The position numbers and the translations under genes are program-made. The notes under the pieces are model-generated. The model was not told the origin of the DNA. It did no database searches and saw only the letters and a list, made by a program, of their open reading frames with translations. Shown in pieces: positions 33,197 to 43,894 of a stretch of 64,000 nucleotides of DNA; position 1 is the stretch's first letter; each line of letters starts with the position of its first letter. Source of the DNA: Lumbricus terrestris (lineage: Eukaryota > Annelida > Clitellata > Crassiclitellata > Lumbricidae); contig OX457042.1 of the NCBI GenBank assembly GCA_949752735.1, positions 59,929,723-59,993,722 of the forward strand, in the 5' to 3' direction.

Positions 33197-34163
33197 GGTA
33201 CTTGTTTTTTATCCGACCACCAAGAAACCAAGAACTAACGTTGGAGCGTTGTCATCTAATATTATAAGGCAGAAAGTTTGTCCTTCTGTTTGTATTCCCT
33301 CTGTTTGTATGGATGTATTTTGAATTTCATCCCAGACCCTGCTCGGAAATGACAGCGATTCGCTTTACAAAATTTTTTGCAATTGATTCTTACCCAAATT
33401 TGCAGTTCAACGCGACTATTTTCAGCTGTCAATTCACTTCATAACCCGATATATTTGACATTTTAATTTTCGCCGTGTTATTTACGCTATCACTGCAATT
33501 GCTTGCGACGCCATATATTATTGTGAAATAACAACTGCACGTTGCTTTTGACGTCATTTTGACGTCATTTTTCGCCAAAGCTTAGCATGAAACTCGAGCG
33601 CTCTCGGCGCAACCACCCTGGGAAAGATAAATGCCTTCGGCCAAGGAGCATATACACTAGAGGAGTCCCGTGCAGACATGAGTTTAACCAGCAAAATTTG
33701 GGGAAGATCTTGCAAGCAGAGAGGCGTAAATTACTGTCATAAACCCCAAATGGGCGGCTAAGCCTACCCACAGGGGCAGTGGAGCTGGGTTTGGGGACGA
33801 AAAATCGAAATTTTCCGGGCATATCCCAGCTAGTCTTTAATAAATCCAACTTCTAGTTTGCCGATAATCCTTTTAATTGATCCAGCGTCTGTTGAGGCAA
33901 AAATTTGTTCGATAAATCCCGCTTCTATTTCGTCAGCAAATATTTTTCATCAATTTTTCATTTAAATTATTGTTCATCAATCCAGCTTCAAATTTCAGCA
34001 GAATGACTGCACTAACCCTAAAACTAACCCTAACCGACTCTCACGACGCCTAACCTGCTCGAGCCCTAACCTACCCTCACGCGATAAATCCCACTTCTAT
34101 TTCGTCAGGAAATATTTTTCAACGAATTTATAAATTTTGGTGGTCGTATAAAAAACAAGAACC
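33197..34163. mobile_element. 967-bp TIR element with 8-bp target duplication
   Basis: 27-bp inverted ends (left GGTACTTGTTTTTTATCCGA at 33197, right complement at 34137-34163, 25 of 27 identical), flanked by the perfect direct repeat GATTAGAT (33189-33196, 34164-34171). An 8-bp duplication with GG termini fits Merlin or hAT; a Merlin-like transposase relic exists at 722. The inside is composite: a nested AT-rich repeat (33255-33834), a short telomere-like AACCCTAA patch (about 34015-34040) and decayed ATCCAGCTTC units. No protein is encoded. Confidence 0.8.
33255..33834 (+). repeat. Dispersed repeat ending in CCCAGCTAGTC (nested)
   Basis: Begins CTAATATTATAAGGCAGAAA and ends GGCATATCCCAGCTAGTC, the same end pattern as the opposite-strand repeat at 36509-37438. 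I recognise the pattern as a common animal dispersed repeat but do not assign a class. Confidence 0.45.
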
Positions 34164-34171
34164 GATTAGAT

Positions 34172-34433
34172 TATTGCATCTAACACCTCTTGCTCACAAT
34201 AATATCTTCATGAAAATGTGAAGCAATTGGAATTAAATGACGTCACTAAGATCTGGAACATTCTTGCCAAGAAAGCTTATTTCAAATTTACCGTTAGCAA
34301 ATTGACAAAATAAACTAGTAGACGTAAAGGAGAAGTTTAGAGTTTACACAGAACAATTCCTTCTTTATACAAAACACCTGACGATATTAAATGAGAAATT
34401 TTCTCATTCCTAGGATTTCGATATAACTGACTT
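34172..34433. repeat. Dispersed repeat, homologous to 371-602
   Basis: Directly right of the 967-bp element. Shared blocks are CACCTCTTGCTC, AATTAAATGACGTCA, TTAGCAAATTGACAAA and GATTTCGATATAACTGA. Confidence 0.6.
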
Positions 34434-34854
34434 TGCTTCTGACTATATATGTTTACCTCTGAGTCTTATAGAATACGTCAATGACTTGCGACTTGACTTC
34501 CGCTGTAGCGCGGTCACGTTAGCAAATGCGACGTATCGTTCTCGTTTTCGGATATTTGTTGTTATTTTAAAAATATTGTCGGATTAGCGAAATAATTTCT
34601 ATTCAGATAGAAGTGGTATAAAAAGTTATGAAAAAATCTAACGGATATCGATGCTAGATTGCTGAAATGTTTTAAATAAAATTTGCTAGCCTATATGCGT
34701 TTTAATTGCTAACAAAAACTGTTAAGCGCACCAGAGGCAGATCCAGGGTGTGTGACAAATGAGGCCATGGCCCCCATTCAGAAATGCCATGGAGCGTGGC
34801 ACCCCGCCATTTGGTTTCACAATCAATGTATAAGCTATTTTCCGGTTTACTAGA

Positions 34855-36157
34855 TCAATACCGCGCACACAATACCGCGCACTCGATACCGCGCACACAA
34901 TACCGCGATTCACAAGACCGCGCACGATCATTACCGCGCACGATCATTACCGCGCACGATGATAGTCGCATACAAGTATTTCAACATGCATCCAGCTTCT
35001 ACGTCAGATCTAAAAATACCTTCATCCAGCTTCTGGTAAAACTTCATTTTAGGTGCGTAAATTATTTCTCACGATTTCAAACCGGATAGTTGTCTGAAAT
35101 TATCGTTAACACTGTAAGAAACATGTCCTCATGACGGAATCGGTTGCGGAAGACAAATTCATGGATATAAAACCTTCATCCAGCTTCGATTTCTTAAGCG
35201 TTTTATCATTCATCCAACTTCTATTTAAGATCTATCAAACATTAATCCAGCTTCTATTTAAGATATAAAATACATTGATCCCTCCCGCCCCCATTTCCGA
35301 AGCTTTTTTGAATCCAGCTCCCATTTAATATTTTATTCAATCCAGCTCCAATTTAAGGCAATACATTTTACTCCATCCAGCTCCAATTTAAGCAAGACGT
35401 TTTCGTCGATCCAGCTTCTATTTCATGTGTAACAATATTTATTACTCCCGCGGTAATTATTTTCAACGATCTAGTTCCGATTTTATCAAGAAAGCGTATA
35501 CATGGAGAAATAATTTACGCACCTAAAATGAAGTTTTACCCAGCTTCTATTTCTCATGCGTCATTTTCATCAATCCAGCTTCCAATTCATTTATAAAAAT
35601 ACCTTCATCCAGCTTCTATTTCTCATGCGTTATTTTCATCAATCCAGCTTCTATTTCATATATAAATATACCTTCATCCAGCTTCTATTTCTCATGCGTT
35701 ATTTTCATCAATCCAGCTTCTATTTCATATATAAAAATACCTTCATCCAGCTTCTATTTCTCATGACTTATTTTCATCAATCCAGCTTTTATTTCATATA
35801 TAAAAATACCTTCATCCAGCTTCTGTTTCTCATGCGTTATTTTCGACAATCCAGCTTCTATTTCACCTCTAAAATAATTTAATCCAGCTTCCATTTCTCA
35901 AGCACTGGACCAATTGTCTGTAGACCAGTTGTCGTTTGACAAGTTGTCTGTAGAACAATTGTCGTGACACCGCTTAAATAGAAGTTGGATGATGGTATTT
36001 TTAGATCTGACAAAGAAGCTGGATGCATGTTGAAATAGTTGTATGCGATTATCATCGTGCGCGGTAATGATCGTGCGCGGTCTTGTGAATCGTGGTATTG
36101 TGTGCGCGGTATCGTGTGCGCGGTATCGTGTGCGCGGTATTGAGTGCGCGGTATTGA
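34855..36157. mobile_element. Foldback element 2 (1.3 kb) with TACCGCGCAC arms
   Basis: Left arm 34855-35034 and right arm 35980-36157 are long inverted repeats made of TACCGCGCACACAA / TACCGCGCACGATCATT tandem units plus a shared block ATTTCAACATGCATCCAGCT. A second perfect inverted repeat of 36 bp (35035-35070 and 35505-35540) is nested directly inside the left arm. The 69-bp minisatellite fills the right half, and a GTCTGTAGACCAGTTGTCGT array (about 35910-35965), matching the arm of foldback element 1, precedes the right arm. No protein or clear target duplication. Confidence 0.8.
35541..35900. repeat. 69-bp minisatellite of two ~35-bp half-units
   Basis: ATCCAG anchors recur at 35642, 35711, 35780 and 35849, exactly 69 bp apart. 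The unit alternates ATCCAGCTTCTATTTCATAT... and ATCCAGCTTCTATTTCTCAT... halves. The period is divisible by 3, so repeated-peptide frames occur but are artefacts. Confidence 0.9.
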
Positions 36158-36189
36158 CCGGATACCATATTTCCAGACATTCGGCAAAA

Positions 36190-36290
36190 TGATCGACTAA
36201 AAAAGGCCATACGATATTTTGGCAGGGAACTGGTGCATATTTGAAGGCAAGGTAGACCAAATGACTAAAAAAGGTCATAATTTTTTTGCC
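36190..36290. repeat. GACTAAAAAAGG-type dispersed repeat
   Basis: Two GACTAAAAAAGG(C/T)CAT blocks, similar to the cluster at 13485-13640. Confidence 0.5.
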
Positions 36291-36508
36291 GGTGAAAGAT
36301 CAACGATATTTTGTTCTGTCTGAGACAACAAATTTTACCCCCCTTCGAAAATTTCTGTTTACGCCCATGAGACGCACCGCTTTCAGGTACAAAAAGCACT
36401 TAATAAAATGGAATGTAATATTTAATTATACCTAAGATTGTCCTTGTATACTCTATATAGGCCTATGTGTATTGAATTTTTGTATTGAACATAGAAATTT
36501 ATATAAAT

Positions 36509-37438
36509 AACTAGCTGTACCCGGCCACGCGTTGCTGTGGCTGAAAAGACCGTCCAACCCTCCCTCCCTACTTCCCTTCCTCTGCCTCCCTTACCCTGCC
36601 TCCTTCCCTCCCTCCGTTCCTCTGTCCCTCCCTACCTCCATTCCCACTCCCTCCCCTTCCCTCCTCCATCCCTCCCCTCCGTTTCTTCCCCTCCCTCCCC
36701 TCCGTCCCTCCCCTCCTCCATCCCGTCCGCTCCCTCCCTCCCCTTCCTCCCGATCCCTCCCGCTCCCTTCCTCCCACACGGCCGCATTCAATTGCAAATA
36801 AATATTGAATTCGCTGAAATCGAATGCAAATGTTGTGTTATTTCGAGAAAAGCATAGCGCTATAAAAAGACACGCATGCAACGAATGCAACGTTGTGTTG
36901 AATAGAAAGTGTAAATTGCGTTTTTTCCCAAAAAAGCTTATACAAACCCGGTCCTATGGAAGGTTTGAAAGCAATCGGTGTAGTAGAAACCCGCTATTCG
37001 AATAAAAACCGGTCATATAGATGGTTTGAAAGCAACATCGGAGGAAAAGAAACACGGTATTCGAATGGAATTGGAATTGTGTACGCGCGCCTTCGAATGC
37101 AACGTGACCTCTTTCCCAGGTTTGTGATTGGTGACCCTGTTAAAATGACGGTTGAAATGAAAGTGGGTCGAATCCATATTATATCTACAGCGCTATCGAC
37201 AGCGCATGCGCGAAATTGCGGACAACTGCGTGAACGTCAGAAATGTATAAACGTGTCAAATCGATGAGTAAGTTGTGTTTTTTGGGTCTAAAGGATTTGT
37301 TTCTTTCCAGGATATCCTTTTACAAACACGACCGTGGTCGAACAGAGCGTTTTGCGAAAAATTTCATAAGAATCGGTGATGAAGTTTCCGTGATAACCCA
37401 TTAGGACCAAACGTTTTACATTTTTATTTATATAGATT
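36509..37438 (-). repeat. Dispersed repeat (AACTAGCTGTACCCGGCC end)
   Basis: On the + strand it starts AACTAGCTGTACCCGGCCAC and ends TTTTTATTTATATAGATT; on the minus strand it therefore runs AATCTATATAAATAAAAATG ... CAGCTAGTT. The minus-strand text (TCCTAATGGGTTATCACGG, CCGATTCTTATGAAATTTTT) is a pattern I know from many animal genomes. A CCCTCC pyrimidine tract (36555-36780) lies inside. Class not assigned. Confidence 0.5.
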
Positions 37439-38002
37439 ACAACAAGGGTGATTTATGTTTATGTACTTGGCTGATGGGAATAGAATCACTAGTTTTTGTC
37501 ATAATTAATGAGCATAAAGGTGGCTTTCTATTCAATATGAAGGTTCAAAAATGTATTGATCAAAACTAATTGGAGCCTATATAGAAACGCGGTTGACGAA
37601 ACTAATTTTTGCCTAGGCAGAATATCTATCGATGAGAATTATTCTTGTCAAACTAGAAGTTGGATTGATTGAACAATAGTAGGCGTAGGCTAACGCTACA
37701 ATGAGCGAATAATTTGCGACGATAAAATACATTTGCACCTTCAATCTTTCGGCTACCTCTGAATTCTAGCATCTTGATAACCTTTGCTATTGCATTGTTG
37801 TTATGCTTCGTTAAGTTATGCAACTTATTTTTCTAAATACTAATGTTATGTTCATGTTCTATTTTAGTTAGTTGCAACTGCAAGAATAACTTATCAATTT
37901 ATTGAACTTTGGCTTTGCGAAAAATCGTACATGAAACGCAAGCTTAGTCAAATCCAGAGTCATTGTCGATGTCGGCAATCATTTCTCCTAAATCTTTTAC
38001 AG
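37439..38002. other. 5 prime flank of zinc-finger gene B
   Basis: No gene is seen. A good splice acceptor (CTAAATCTTTTACAG, ends 38002) suggests that an untranslated exon may be spliced just upstream of the ATG at 38035. Confidence 0.45.
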
Positions 38003-38034
38003 GGAATTCCTCCGCGAATCCAGCATAAGAAAGC

Positions 38035-40494
38035 ATGTACAACTTACGGAAATGTCGCAAATCTTTTAAACTAGATGACATAAAGGAGGCTGAGAGAGGC
38101 CGCTCTAAAGAAAAGACATACGAATGCGAGCTATGTAAGAAAATATTTCAACAACCCTATTACCTACTGAGGCACTTGAGACTCCATACTGAAATAAAAT
38201 CATACATTTGCTGTAGGTGCAAGAAACCATTCTCATACACCTCAAATCAGAGAAGTCCTGAAAGAGATGAACCATTTCTGTGTACGGTTTGCAAACAAAT
38301 CTTTTCCAAAAATTCTGAACCGCAAAGCCCTGGTAGAACCAACACACGAAAGATCTCATACCAGTGTGAGGTATGTTCAAAGAAATTTCGTCAGTTGGAT
38401 TCTTTGCAAAGTCATTGTAGATTCCACACTGTGGAGAAACCATACCAATGTCAGATATGTAAACAGAGATTTTCCGACTCTCGTAGCCTAAAAGCTCATA
38501 ATATAATCCACGTAGAGGATAAACCGTATCATTGCCAATTATGTCCGAGAATGTTCAAACAACCATCGACTGTGAAGAGTCACATGAGAATCCATACTGG
38601 AGAGAAACCATTTCAGTGTGAGGTATGCAAAAAAGTGTTTTTTCATTCTGTAAATCTACGAAATCATGGCAGAGTACATACGGGAGAGAGACCTTATACC
38701 TGCCAGATATGTAACAAAAGGTTTTCCTACCCGACAAGTTTACGAATACATGCTAGAATTCACACTGGAGAAAAACCTTACCAATGTCGTGTTTGCCAAA
38801 AAGAATTCCCACAACATTGTCGGCTGCAGGTTCACGAGAGGACCCATACTGGAGAAAAGCAATTTCTATGTGAGGTATGTCATAAGACACTTTCTTCTTT
38901 ATACGGTCTCCAACAGCATCTCAGAATCCACACCGGAGAGAAACCCTATCTGTGCCAGCTATGTCATAAATCATTTTCACGATATACCACTTTGAAAAGT
39001 CATACGAGACGTCATGCTAATCAGAAACAATACCAATGCATTCGCTGCCCTAAAGCATTTGCAAACATCTCTGAATTAAAGATTCACTCGACAATCCATT
39101 CTGAAGATAAGCTGTTCCAATGCCACATATGTGAATTCAAAGCATTTAATCGAAGTCATCTCAACAGACACATAAGAACACACAGTGGAGAGAAGCCATA
39201 CATTTGCATGAAATGTCAGAAAGCATTTGTGTGCAGTTCTGGTCTGAGAAGTCATGAAAGAACTCACTCTAGAGATAAGCCATACGTTTGTCAGGTAGAC
39301 CTATGTCAGAAAAACTTTGCATTCATTTCCGGACTGAAATATCATGAAGCAGCAACCAAAGGAGATAGACCATTTCTGTGTCAATTTTGTCAGAAGACAT
39401 TTATCAGATCGTCAGACCTGAAAACTCATGCTAGAATCCATACTGGACAAAATTCATACCAATGCAAGTTCTGTTCTAAGGCATTCACTGGCACATATAA
39501 TCTCAAGGTACATTTGAGAATGCACACTGGAGAGAAACCATACCAATGTCCGATATGTAAACGATGTTACAACCAGTCTTCTCATCTACAAGCTCATATA
39601 AGAAACCATACTGGAGAGAAGCCATTCCACTGCCAAATATGTGAAAGAAGATTTTCCACAGCTTCTAATCTACAAAGTCATATGAGAATCCATACTGGAG
39701 AGAAGCCATACCAATGTAAGTTTTGTTTAAAGTCATTCTCACATCCCTTTGCTCTCAGAGGTCACACAAGAAATCACACTGGAGATAAACCATACCTGTG
39801 CCAGATCTGTCCAAAAGCTTTTGCTATCCACAGCACTTTGAAGAATCATACAAGAATTCATACCGGGGAGAAACCTTTTCTCTGCCAGATATGCTACAGA
39901 GGGTTTCCCCAATCTGGAAGTTTAGCATTTCATGTTGCAAACCATAATGGAGAAAAACCTTACAGATGTGACGCATGTGAAAAACAGTTTGCCAGAGCTA
40001 CCAGTCTGAAAGTTCACGCAAGAATTCATACTGGAGAGAAACGGTACAAATGCAAGTTTTGTTCTAAAGCATTTATAGTCATCTCTAATCTCAAGGTACA
40101 TTTGAGAGTACACACTGGAGAGAAACCATACCAATGTCCGGTATGTAAACGATGTTACAGCCAGTCTTCTCATCTACAAGCTCATGTAAGAATTCATACT
40201 GGAGAGAAGCCATTCCATTGTCAAATATGTGAAAGAAGATTTTCCACAACTTCTAATCTACAAAGTCATATGAGAATCCATACTGGAAAGAAGCCATACC
40301 ATTGCGAGTTTTGCTCAAAGACATTCTCACGTCCATTTGCTCTCAGGGGTCACATGAGAAACCACACTGGAGATAAACCGTACCTGTGCAAGGAATGTCC
40401 AAAGGCTTTCACTATCTTTAGAGATTTGAAGATTCACACAAGTATTCATACTACCAGATATGCAACAGAGGATTCCCCCAATCTGGAAGTTTAG
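38035..40494 (+). CDS. Polydactyl C2H2 zinc-finger protein B, copy 1 (819 aa)
   Basis: Open from ATG 38035 (an in-frame TAA at 38026-38028 excludes an earlier start in this exon) to TAG 40492-40494. About 25 complete C2H2 fingers follow a 30-residue basic start. Fingers 2 and 3 of the array keep the Cys pair but lost both His, and one finger near residue 425 has C-x4-C spacing and lacks its last His. Fingers from about 39464 and 40052 onwards match each other: a 7-finger (588-bp) internal duplication, whose second copy is frameshifted after DLKIHTSIHTT. The C-terminal residues (RYATEDSPNLEV) are thus an out-of-frame finger. Divergently oriented to paralogue A, about 9.9 kb apart. Likely a nuclear DNA-binding regulator; target unknown. 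Confidence 0.9.
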   Translation: MYNLRKCRKSFKLDDIKEAERGRSKEKTYECELCKKIFQQPYYLLRHLRLHTEIKSYICCRCKKPFSYTSNQRSPERDEPFLCTVCKQIFSKNSEPQSPGRTNTRKISYQCEVCSKKFRQLDSLQSHCRFHTVEKPYQCQICKQRFSDSRSLKAHNIIHVEDKPYHCQLCPRMFKQPSTVKSHMRIHTGEKPFQCEVCKKVFFHSVNLRNHGRVHTGERPYTCQICNKRFSYPTSLRIHARIHTGEKPYQCRVCQKEFPQHCRLQVHERTHTGEKQFLCEVCHKTLSSLYGLQQHLRIHTGEKPYLCQLCHKSFSRYTTLKSHTRRHANQKQYQCIRCPKAFANISELKIHSTIHSEDKLFQCHICEFKAFNRSHLNRHIRTHSGEKPYICMKCQKAFVCSSGLRSHERTHSRDKPYVCQVDLCQKNFAFISGLKYHEAATKGDRPFLCQFCQKTFIRSSDLKTHARIHTGQNSYQCKFCSKAFTGTYNLKVHLRMHTGEKPYQCPICKRCYNQSSHLQAHIRNHTGEKPFHCQICERRFSTASNLQSHMRIHTGEKPYQCKFCLKSFSHPFALRGHTRNHTGDKPYLCQICPKAFAIHSTLKNHTRIHTGEKPFLCQICYRGFPQSGSLAFHVANHNGEKPYRCDACEKQFARATSLKVHARIHTGEKRYKCKFCSKAFIVISNLKVHLRVHTGEKPYQCPVCKRCYSQSSHLQAHVRIHTGEKPFHCQICERRFSTTSNLQSHMRIHTGKKPYHCEFCSKTFSRPFALRGHMRNHTGDKPYLCKECPKAFTIFRDLKIHTSIHTTRYATEDSPNLEV

Positions 40495-40770
40495 CATTTC
40501 ATGTTACAAACCATAATGGAGAAAAACCCTACAGATGTGACACCAGGGGGGAAAATGGTTTGCCTGATCTTCTAATCTGAAAGTTCATGCAGGAATTCAT
40601 ACTGGGGCGAAACTGTAAACTAACAGCAATCTACCAAGGCACATAAGAACACAATAGGCCCTATGGGGAGAAAACTACCCCTGCCAGGTATGTCAGACAA
40701 CATTCTCTCGCACTTCAGTTTTGAAAAAGCATGAAAAACCCACTTGCTCACTCTTAGATTATTTTGAGTT
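40495..40770 (+). pseudogene. Decayed zinc fingers beyond the stop of gene B
   Basis: In other frames it reads FHVTNHNGEKPYRCD, a copy of AFHVANHNGEKPYRCD inside the gene, then shifted HIRTQ and CQVCQTTFSRTS remnants. TAGGCCCTA at 40655-40663 interrupts an otherwise normal RTHTGEK linker. Confidence 0.75.
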
Positions 40771-40805
40771 AAAACAACATTGTACAATTCGTCTAAGGTC
40801 TTGCG

Positions 40806-40811
40806 AATAAA
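40806..40811 (+). promoter_or_regulatory. Candidate polyadenylation signal AATAAA for zinc-finger gene B
   Basis: AATAAA about 310 bp after the stop codon. Confidence 0.35.
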
Positions 40812-41639
40812 ACCGTTTGGATGGCAGTCATGAAAACATCATGCATTTCTGCTCTGTTTGCAACATTTTCTTGTTCCTCGTGTGTACAAATCTATCAAAT
40901 ATCCATACCGGCAATTAAACCTGCCTGTGTAACATTCACAGGGCCTGTCAGAAATTATAATTTTCAAGATCTGGTTATCTGAAAAGTCGAACGAGACTTT
41001 ATGAATGCCCGAGCCAATTACACCTGAATGCATTATAATACATTTATGATGTTACACTTGATAAAAATATAACACATGGAAGAATACAGCATTTCTGTAA
41101 ATGCTTCTCTCGATCCTCATTCTTTAGTGTTGTAAGTTAGAATTTGTATTGCTTCTATCGAAAAAGTATTAAATTTTAGAGACAGAACAGACCAGAAAAT
41201 AACTAATGTTCAGTGACACAGAAGGATGCAGTGATTGCAAGCTTGGAATGCTGCAGGCCCACCATACATTATTATCTTGGTTTCATGCATATCCGATTAT
41301 TTTTCTGTTGCATTTTAAACATCTAAAAATTCTAAATTGTCTGCAAAATCAGCAGTTTTATAAAGTTAAGGAATTTTTCATTTCAGTTTTTTTACATTGA
41401 CATTTTTTACGCGCACATTACCATTATTATTGTAGTTTTAAGTGATATTGATTATTACAAACAGTGATAGACTTGCAGAGCAGTTATTATTGCAAAGAAA
41501 TGCTCAAAGTTGTATAAACGACAGGAGAAAAGGATATTCAAGTATTATATCTGAAAATAATCAATTTGAATTCAAACAAATTAGCATACATGTTTGTTCA
41601 AAGAAAACTGTTTGAGTCTTTTCAAAAAAAGTGTGAATT
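40812..41639. other. Gene-free stretch
   Basis: Nothing recognised apart from AT-rich sequence. Confidence 0.5.
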
Positions 41640-42110
41640 GAATCTTTTGAACTCTTGCATGTCAACATTGTAGTCTTAAACTACAATGTATGAATATCGG
41701 CATTAAGAAATGAGCAATGTTGTTGAGACGAGAGCTTTAAAATGCTGCCATTGCAATGTGGAAATTTTAAGAATTCTTGAAAAACGGGAAGAGACATAAT
41801 TGAAGTTTAAAACCATGTTTTCAGCTGTGGATTTATGATAGCATTTTTAGATGACAGCTTAAAATGCATATACAGTGCAAATTACAAATGTTTAAACAAT
41901 GGGAGGGACATTTATTGAAGACCTAGACTGAGCTCTGATAATTAGTAATTTTGTTAATATGATAGCTTATAAACCTATGGTTGCAATGTGCAAATTCCAA
42001 ATATTTTAAGCAATTGGAATGCAACACTCTGAAGTTTTAACCTACAATGTATGAGTATCAGCATTGAAAAATGAGCAATTTTATTACAGCCTCGAAGCCA
42101 TTTCTCCATT
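41640..42110. repeat. Diverged tandem repeat units (about 110-360 bp spacing)
   Basis: Blocks such as CTACAATGTATGA(A/G)TATC (41680, 42039), AATGAGCAAT and GCTT(T/A)AAAATGC...TTGCAATGTG recur two or three times. The last also occurs inside the hAT MITE (about 23330), so this may be a decayed relative of it. A 10-bp-arm hairpin (ACATTGTAGT / ACTACAATGT) lies at 41661-41685. Confidence 0.5.
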
Positions 42111-42374
42111 GTATTTGTAACTCCAGCGGCGATTAGTATTTTAGTTACAGATGAAAATATTGATAACAAACCACGAAGTGTGATGACGGATGAAAATCTT
42201 CAGACCAAAACAAGAAGCGGTATGATTTTTCTGGTATTTTTGTGCAATAAATACGATGATTTATGTAAATTGCAGTTTGCAGGGGGTAATGTTTAGGCGG
42301 GGTAATTTGAAACCTTTACACCGGGAGACAGTATACATGTCCTGAAGGAGAGCGTTTTTCGTTCCCGTAGCCTA

Positions 42375-42460
42375 TTCACGACAACGAGGGCGCGTCTGAT
42401 TGAAGAGTGGCAGATGTTTAACCAAGTGATCATCGACCGCACCATCGAACAGTAGCGTCT
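42375..42460 (+). pseudogene. Tc1/mariner-like transposase fragment cut by the duplication junction
   Basis: Reads FTTTRARLIEEWQMFNQVII, DRTIEQ, then TAG, and is cut at 42460/42461, where copy 2 begins. The uncut version is at 62661-62800. Confidence 0.6.
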
Positions 42461-42466
42461 ACACCT
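42455..42466. other. Novel tandem-duplication junction
   Basis: GCGTCT (transposase relic) joins ACACCT (LINE relic) with AC as the only overlap. It is the only new sequence created by the duplication. Confidence 0.9.
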
Positions 42467-42923
42467 TCCATGCTGTTCTCAATTTCGCAAACAGTTACTG
42501 TTGAAGTTTTTTTTTCGCTTGATCTCGGCCGGGAGCGCCTCTGAGTAGCTACCTTGAATGGCGCTATGTAAATTCTGATTGATTGGTTGATTGAAAGATG
42601 ATTAGTGTCGCCCTCCTCCTTTATCTAAGCTTGGGATTAGCACTGGCAGAGTCCAACCAGTGGCGTAGTTCTAAAGAGACCGCAACGAAGTGATAGATAG
42701 GGGCGAAGTATTAGGTTATGAAGATACATTGTAGTAATTATTTCTAATACCTTCAATGTGCTCACAGTTTCGTTTCAGAACTGTGTCCAGAGACAATCGA
42801 GCGCCCGATCGGTGAAAAGGACCCATCAGGAGGATCCCCTGGGACTCAGTATATTCGGTCTTACGCTGGACGTTTCCGGCAAAGTTGAGTTTGGAACTGC
42901 GTGAAAGATGATCTGATTCTGAG

Positions 42924-43894
42924 CAGGGGCTTCTATCCCTATACATGGCGGGCGCAGCTTGCGCCCAGTGAAAAATAGGGGGGGGGAATCAGAAGACAGC
43001 CAAAATTCACGTCGGTTGGGGGGGAAGGTCGGACATGCAGGGCAGCGTTCAATCTAGGCATCACTAAAGGAAGATAGTAAAGGAAGATTCCCCAGAAAAT
43101 ACTTTCCCTCCATATAAATTTGGGAAAAATGGTAGGCCTAATATAGTTTTTAGCAAAATGTATACACTTTATACACTTTGAGTTTTTAGTTAGACTACTA
43201 TCTGCATTTTTGAATTACATGAACTGCTATAGCAGCTATATTATACTATAAAAATTCCTATTACATGATTATAATTATGTTTTTACTATTTTAATAAATA
43301 ATACAATCATATTATAATTGAAAAAATAATGTTAATACAAATACTATTTTGCACAACTAAATGGCTTCTCTCCAAAGCTATCTTTCAAATTTCAGACAGT
43401 CAAATTTGGTCCTTGAACACTTAGTAAACAACATCATTATTACGTGGGCTTACAATGTAGGACCTACATTGTATTTTATTGTATTGCATTGTGCTCTAAA
43501 AATTTATGTAACGCCTCTCGAGCGCACACTGATCAGAGGCGCAAAACATATGGTTGCCCAATTTTGGCAGCAATTCCTCCAATGAAATAGCAGAGTAATT
43601 TTTTCTAAGAGGAGAGCTTAAAATGCTGGAATTGCAATGCGGAAATCGCAAAAATTTCTTATGGGGAGGGGCACATTCCCTCCCCATACCAGGTCCCTTC
43701 CCGGCGCTACACATGCTTCGGCGATCGTCTGCTGGATGCCCGTTTGTCCCTCTCCAAACAAACCTTCATTCCCACACTAGAGGAGGGCATGCGCTAGATT
43801 GCATTACATTGCATACATAGAGGAAGGGCGGTCCAGAAAAGGGGGGGAATAAAGTAGATTGCGCCCGGCTGCTTAGGGGGGATAGAAGCCCCTG
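42924..43894. mobile_element. hAT-type MITE, copy 2
   Basis: Duplicate of 22638-23608; 8-bp ATTCTGAG repeats at 42916-42923 and 43895-43902. It moved with the segment, not by a second transposition. Confidence 0.9.

Larger units (their letters stand above)
22175..42460 (+). repeat. Tandem duplication of 20,286 bp, copy 1
   Basis: Every coding frame and every stretch I compared recurs at exactly +20,286. The left edge is 22175 (ACACCTTCC inside a LINE relic). The right edge is where GCGTCT (42455-42460) meets ACACCTTCC of copy 2. The unit carries two zinc-finger genes, a hAT MITE, foldback elements and LINE tails. Confidence 0.97.

Noticed and set aside
33565..33849. 94-aa minus-strand frame
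   Set aside because: Lies within a nested dispersed repeat, with no domain and no splice support.
34013..34070. Telomere or chromosome-end sequence
   Set aside because: Only a few irregular AACCCTAA-like units inside a transposable element.
35556..35882. 108-aa frame with a 23-residue repeat (FHQSSFYFIYK)
   Set aside because: The 69-bp minisatellite has a period divisible by 3; there is no start context, domain or transcript signal.
36532..36890. Pro/Ser-rich and Gly/Arg-rich frames
   Set aside because: Composition effect of a CCCTCC tract inside a dispersed repeat.
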